Positions 6,602-8,148 of a stretch of 8,148 bases of DNA are shown here, in pieces. Every line of letters starts with the position of its first letter. Position 1 is the first letter of the stretch. This stretch comes from an uncultured Clostridium sp. (lineage in GTDB: Bacteria > Bacillota > Clostridia > TANB77 > CAG-508). The position numbers and the translations under genes were made by a program. The stretch is from contig CAMMMI010000078.1 of NCBI GenBank assembly GCA_946497905.1, positions 1 to 8,148 on the forward strand, read 5' to 3'. The notes under the pieces are model-generated. The model saw only the letters and a program-made list of their open reading frames with translations. It searched no databases and had not been told where the DNA came from.

Positions 6602-6697
6602 AATAATAGTCCATTAGATTATAATCATTATGTAATTGACCAAGATATTGCTCCAATCGTCAGAAGAATATTTATCTTGGCAAGAATAGTTGACTAA
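6602..6697 (+). pseudogene. Relic of a large serine recombinase (internal fragment)
   Basis: The frame from 6602 reads NNSPLDYNHYVIDQDIAP followed by IVRRIFILARIVD and a stop at 6695-6697. The pattern (x)SPxDxNHxVIDxxxAPIVRRIF is characteristic of the Recombinase domain that follows the catalytic resolvase domain in large serine recombinases, such as those of Tn4451-like elements and phages. There the usual context is PYGY, about ten variable residues, then this segment, then a helix. Only about 25-28 residues of homology remain. There is no start codon, no catalytic serine domain and no zinc or coiled-coil domain, and the upstream frame is closed at 6590-6592. It begins within five bases of the end of the preceding gene. 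It is best read as scar DNA from a decayed mobile element. The motif match is from memory of the family, not a search. Confidence 0.65.
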
Positions 6698-6701
6698 AAA
6701 T

Positions 6702-6817
6702 TTAATGTTCCATTTTTTAGAAAAAGATTGAAATATTTCCAATAAAATGATAATATAAAATAAATTAAAAAATAAGGAGGAAATATATGATAACTTTACT
6801 AAAAAATGGAACATTAA
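6702..6817. repeat. Inverted repeat linking the intergenic region to the pyrC translation start
   Basis: The arm 6702-6720 is the exact reverse complement of 6799-6817, which encodes part of residues 5-11 of PyrC. The similarity continues inward: a diverged 12-base stretch (5 matches) and then eight exact bases (6733-6740 against 6779-6786). In total 32 of 39 positions match. The second arm contains the end of the Shine-Dalgarno sequence, the ATG and the first ten codons. The predicted pyrC promoter overlaps the first arm and the loop. Confidence 0.85.
6728..6756 (+). promoter_or_regulatory. Predicted pyrC promoter
   Basis: TTGAAA (6728-6733, five of six consensus positions) and TAATAT (6751-6756, four of six) are separated by 17 bp. 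The start would be near 6763. The short leader would contain AAGGAGG but not the complete upstream arm of the inverted repeat. No PyrR-binding loop or attenuator is seen in so short a leader. Confidence 0.55.
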
Positions 6818-8058
6818 TAGATTACAAAACTAATACATTTGAGAAAAAAGACATATTAATAGAAAATGAGAAAATCAAAGAAATCGCTTCAAATATAACA
6901 GAAGAAGCAGACAAAATAATTGATTGTACTAATTTATATATTATGCCAGGGATGATTGATATTCATTGTCATTTAAGAGAACCAGGATTTGAATACAAAG
7001 AAACAATTGAAACTGGTAGTAAAAGTGCTGTTGCAGGAGGTTTTACTACAATTTGCCCAATGCCAAATACCAAACCAACTCCGGATAGCACTATTATTTT
7101 GAAAAAAATAATAGAAGAAGGTAAAAGAGTTAATTTATGTAATATATTACCATATGCTTCAGTATCAAAAGGAGAAAAAGGAGAAGAACTAGTAAATTTT
7201 GAAGAACTAAAGAAAGCAGGAGCTATAGCATTTTCAGATGATGGAATGCCAGTAGTAAACAGTAGAATGATGAGACAAGCAATGATTGAAGCAGACAGGC
7301 TAGGAACATTTGTAGCTTCACATTGTGAAGAAAAGTCAGTTTCAGCAGGAGCAATAAATGCAGGAAAAGTAGCAGAACAATTGGGTGTAGAAGGAGTATT
7401 ACCAGAAGCAGAAGAAATAATGGCAGCAAGAGAGATTGTAATTTCAGAAACAAATAATGTAAGAGGGCACATATGCCATATAAGTACAAAAACAACAAAA
7501 AATATGGTAAGAGATGCAAAAAAACGTGGTGTAAAAATAACATGTGAAACTTGTCCACATTATTTTACATTTACAGTAGATGAAGTCTTAAAGTCAGGGA
7601 CAAACGCGAAAATGAATCCCCCATTAAGAGAAGAAAAAGATAGACAGGCAATAATTGAAGGACTAAAAGAAGGAACTATAGATTGTATTATAACAGACCA
7701 TGCACCTCACAGTGAAGAAGAAAAAGTGCAAGAATTAGGAAAAGCACCAAATGGAATAATAGGCTTTGAAACGGCACTTCCAGCGGAAATTATGAATTTA
7801 GTGGATGTTGGACATTTATCATATTTAGAATTAGTAAAGTTAACATCATATAACCCAGCTAAATTATTAAAAATAGATAAAGGGTCTATAGAAACAGGAA
7901 AAATAGCTGATATCACAATATTCGACCCAAATGAAGAATATGTATATACAAAAGAAATGATAGTATCAAAAGCAAAAAATAGTCCATTTATAGGAAAAAA
8001 ATTAAAAGGAAAAGTAAAATATACAATAGTTAATGGTAAAGTAGTATATGAAAATTAA
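6787..8058 (+). CDS. pyrC: Dihydroorotase, class I
   Basis: PyrC cyclises N-carbamoyl-L-aspartate to L-dihydroorotate, the third step of de novo pyrimidine synthesis, in the cytoplasm. The 423-residue length is normal for the class I (Gram-positive type) enzyme. The zinc-binding motif HCH is at residues 60-62, followed by L-R64-E-P-G. The substrate motif PMPNT follows GGFTT. The metal-bridging aspartate lies in SDDG (Asp151/152). Metal-ligand histidines are His179 (SHCEE) and His231 (GHICHIS). The catalytic Asp304 is in ITDHAPHSEEE. All the expected active-site residues are present and the frame is intact, so the enzyme should be functional. The start is certain: AAGGAGG at 6774-6780 is six bases before the ATG. 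The gene stands apart from other pyr genes in this window and seems to have its own promoter. The first codons are one arm of a strong inverted repeat. A few bases after its stop codon the sequence passes into a GC-rich repeat-like element, with no clear intrinsic terminator. Confidence 0.97.
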   Translation: MITLLKNGTLIDYKTNTFEKKDILIENEKIKEIASNITEEADKIIDCTNLYIMPGMIDIHCHLREPGFEYKETIETGSKSAVAGGFTTICPMPNTKPTPDSTIILKKIIEEGKRVNLCNILPYASVSKGEKGEELVNFEELKKAGAIAFSDDGMPVVNSRMMRQAMIEADRLGTFVASHCEEKSVSAGAINAGKVAEQLGVEGVLPEAEEIMAAREIVISETNNVRGHICHISTKTTKNMVRDAKKRGVKITCETCPHYFTFTVDEVLKSGTNAKMNPPLREEKDRQAIIEGLKEGTIDCIITDHAPHSEEEKVQELGKAPNGIIGFETALPAEIMNLVDVGHLSYLELVKLTSYNPAKLLKIDKGSIETGKIADITIFDPNEEYVYTKEMIVSKAKNSPFIGKKLKGKVKYTIVNGKVVYEN

Positions 8059-8069
8059 GATTTAAGAGT

Positions 8070-8148
8070 GCCAAAGGGGACGGGCTATTTTGACATTACT
8101 TGGGGACGTTCCTTTAATCCCGAAAATTAGGGAACAAAGGGACGGACC
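8070..8148. repeat. GC-rich palindromic REP-like element, cut by the window edge
   Basis: From about 8070 the base composition changes sharply from the AT-rich surroundings. GGGACG occurs three times (8077-8082, 8103-8108, 8139-8144), and CAAAGGG occurs twice beside it. GTTCC (8108-8112) pairs with GGAAC (8131-8135), and the stem continues inward through TAAT/ATTA with one bulge and a small loop. The style (TTTTGACATT, GGGGACGTTCC, GGGACGGACC) recalls dispersed REP-like elements of Firmicutes often linked to Y1-type (RAYT) transposases. No transposase is in the window. It could also contribute to termination after pyrC. Confidence 0.55.
8090..8118 (+). promoter_or_regulatory. Promoter-like sequence inside the REP-like element
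   Basis: A consensus TTGACA (8090-8095) is followed after 17 bp by TTTAAT (8113-8118, five of six consensus positions). If active it would drive rightward transcription out of the window. No downstream gene is visible to support it, and the -10 lies in the hairpin arm of the element. Confidence 0.35.

Noticed and set aside
3926..6686. The 10-bp sequence TTGGCAAGAA occurs at 3926-3935 and 6677-6686, flanking the unknown gene pair like direct repeats of an insertion
   Set aside because: Ten-base matches are expected many times by chance in 8 kb of biased sequence, and the similarity fades at once on both sides. Only comparison with an empty site could revive it.
6614..6814. A 66-residue minus-strand open frame across the pyrC start
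   Set aside because: It starts inside pyrC, has no Shine-Dalgarno and is hydrophobic AT-rich filler. The other strand reads as a recombinase relic and the pyrC start.
6969..7916. Several minus-strand open frames inside pyrC
   Set aside because: They are antisense shadows of a complete, motif-verified dihydroorotase gene.
8064..8092. Possible intrinsic terminator directly after pyrC
   Set aside because: Only two or three pairs form between GCC and GGGCT before a short T run, which is too weak to call.

Overview
The window is AT-rich throughout (very high A/T at third codon positions, AGA for Arg) and has strong AGGAGG-type ribosome binding sites and sigma-A-like promoters with extended -10 elements. 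It uses the standard bacterial code. This suggests a low-GC Firmicute, most likely a member of the Clostridia. That assignment is inference from composition and gene types, not from a marker gene.

Layout. At the left edge, on the minus strand, is the N-terminal 58% or so of uvrB, the damage-recognition helicase of nucleotide excision repair. It has its own promoter and runs off the window. Upstream of it, also on the minus strand, is a 291-residue protein related to orotate phosphoribosyltransferase whose PRPP-binding loop is altered; a good intrinsic terminator separates it from uvrB. A half-size ABC exporter starts divergently from a shared 164-bp promoter region. Next comes a two-gene unit of unknown function (675 and 149 residues, 9-bp gap). 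It has its own near-consensus promoter, an operator-like palindrome and a leader hairpin. The 675-residue protein carries three degenerate repeats of about 50 residues.

The 189-bp gap between this unit and the complete dihydroorotase gene pyrC is the most structured non-coding part of the window. It begins with a relic of about 31 codons from a large serine recombinase. Next is one arm of an inverted repeat whose other arm is the translation start region of pyrC itself (19 bp perfect, 32/39 overall). The predicted pyrC promoter and the ribosome binding site lie within or between the arms. After pyrC the window ends in a short, unusually GC-rich repeat-like element with palindromic structure and three copies of GGGACG; it resembles REP-type elements of Firmicutes and contains a near-consensus promoter.

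How the parts relate. uvrB and pyrC are housekeeping genes. The PyrE-like protein and PyrC suggest a loose pyrimidine theme, but they are on opposite strands, far apart and not co-transcribed. The ABC exporter and the unknown gene pair look like accessory genes, and the recombinase relic suggests that a mobile element once occupied at least the right part of this interval. No tRNA, rRNA, CRISPR array or intact transposase was seen. No gene-free stretch exceeds 300 bases.
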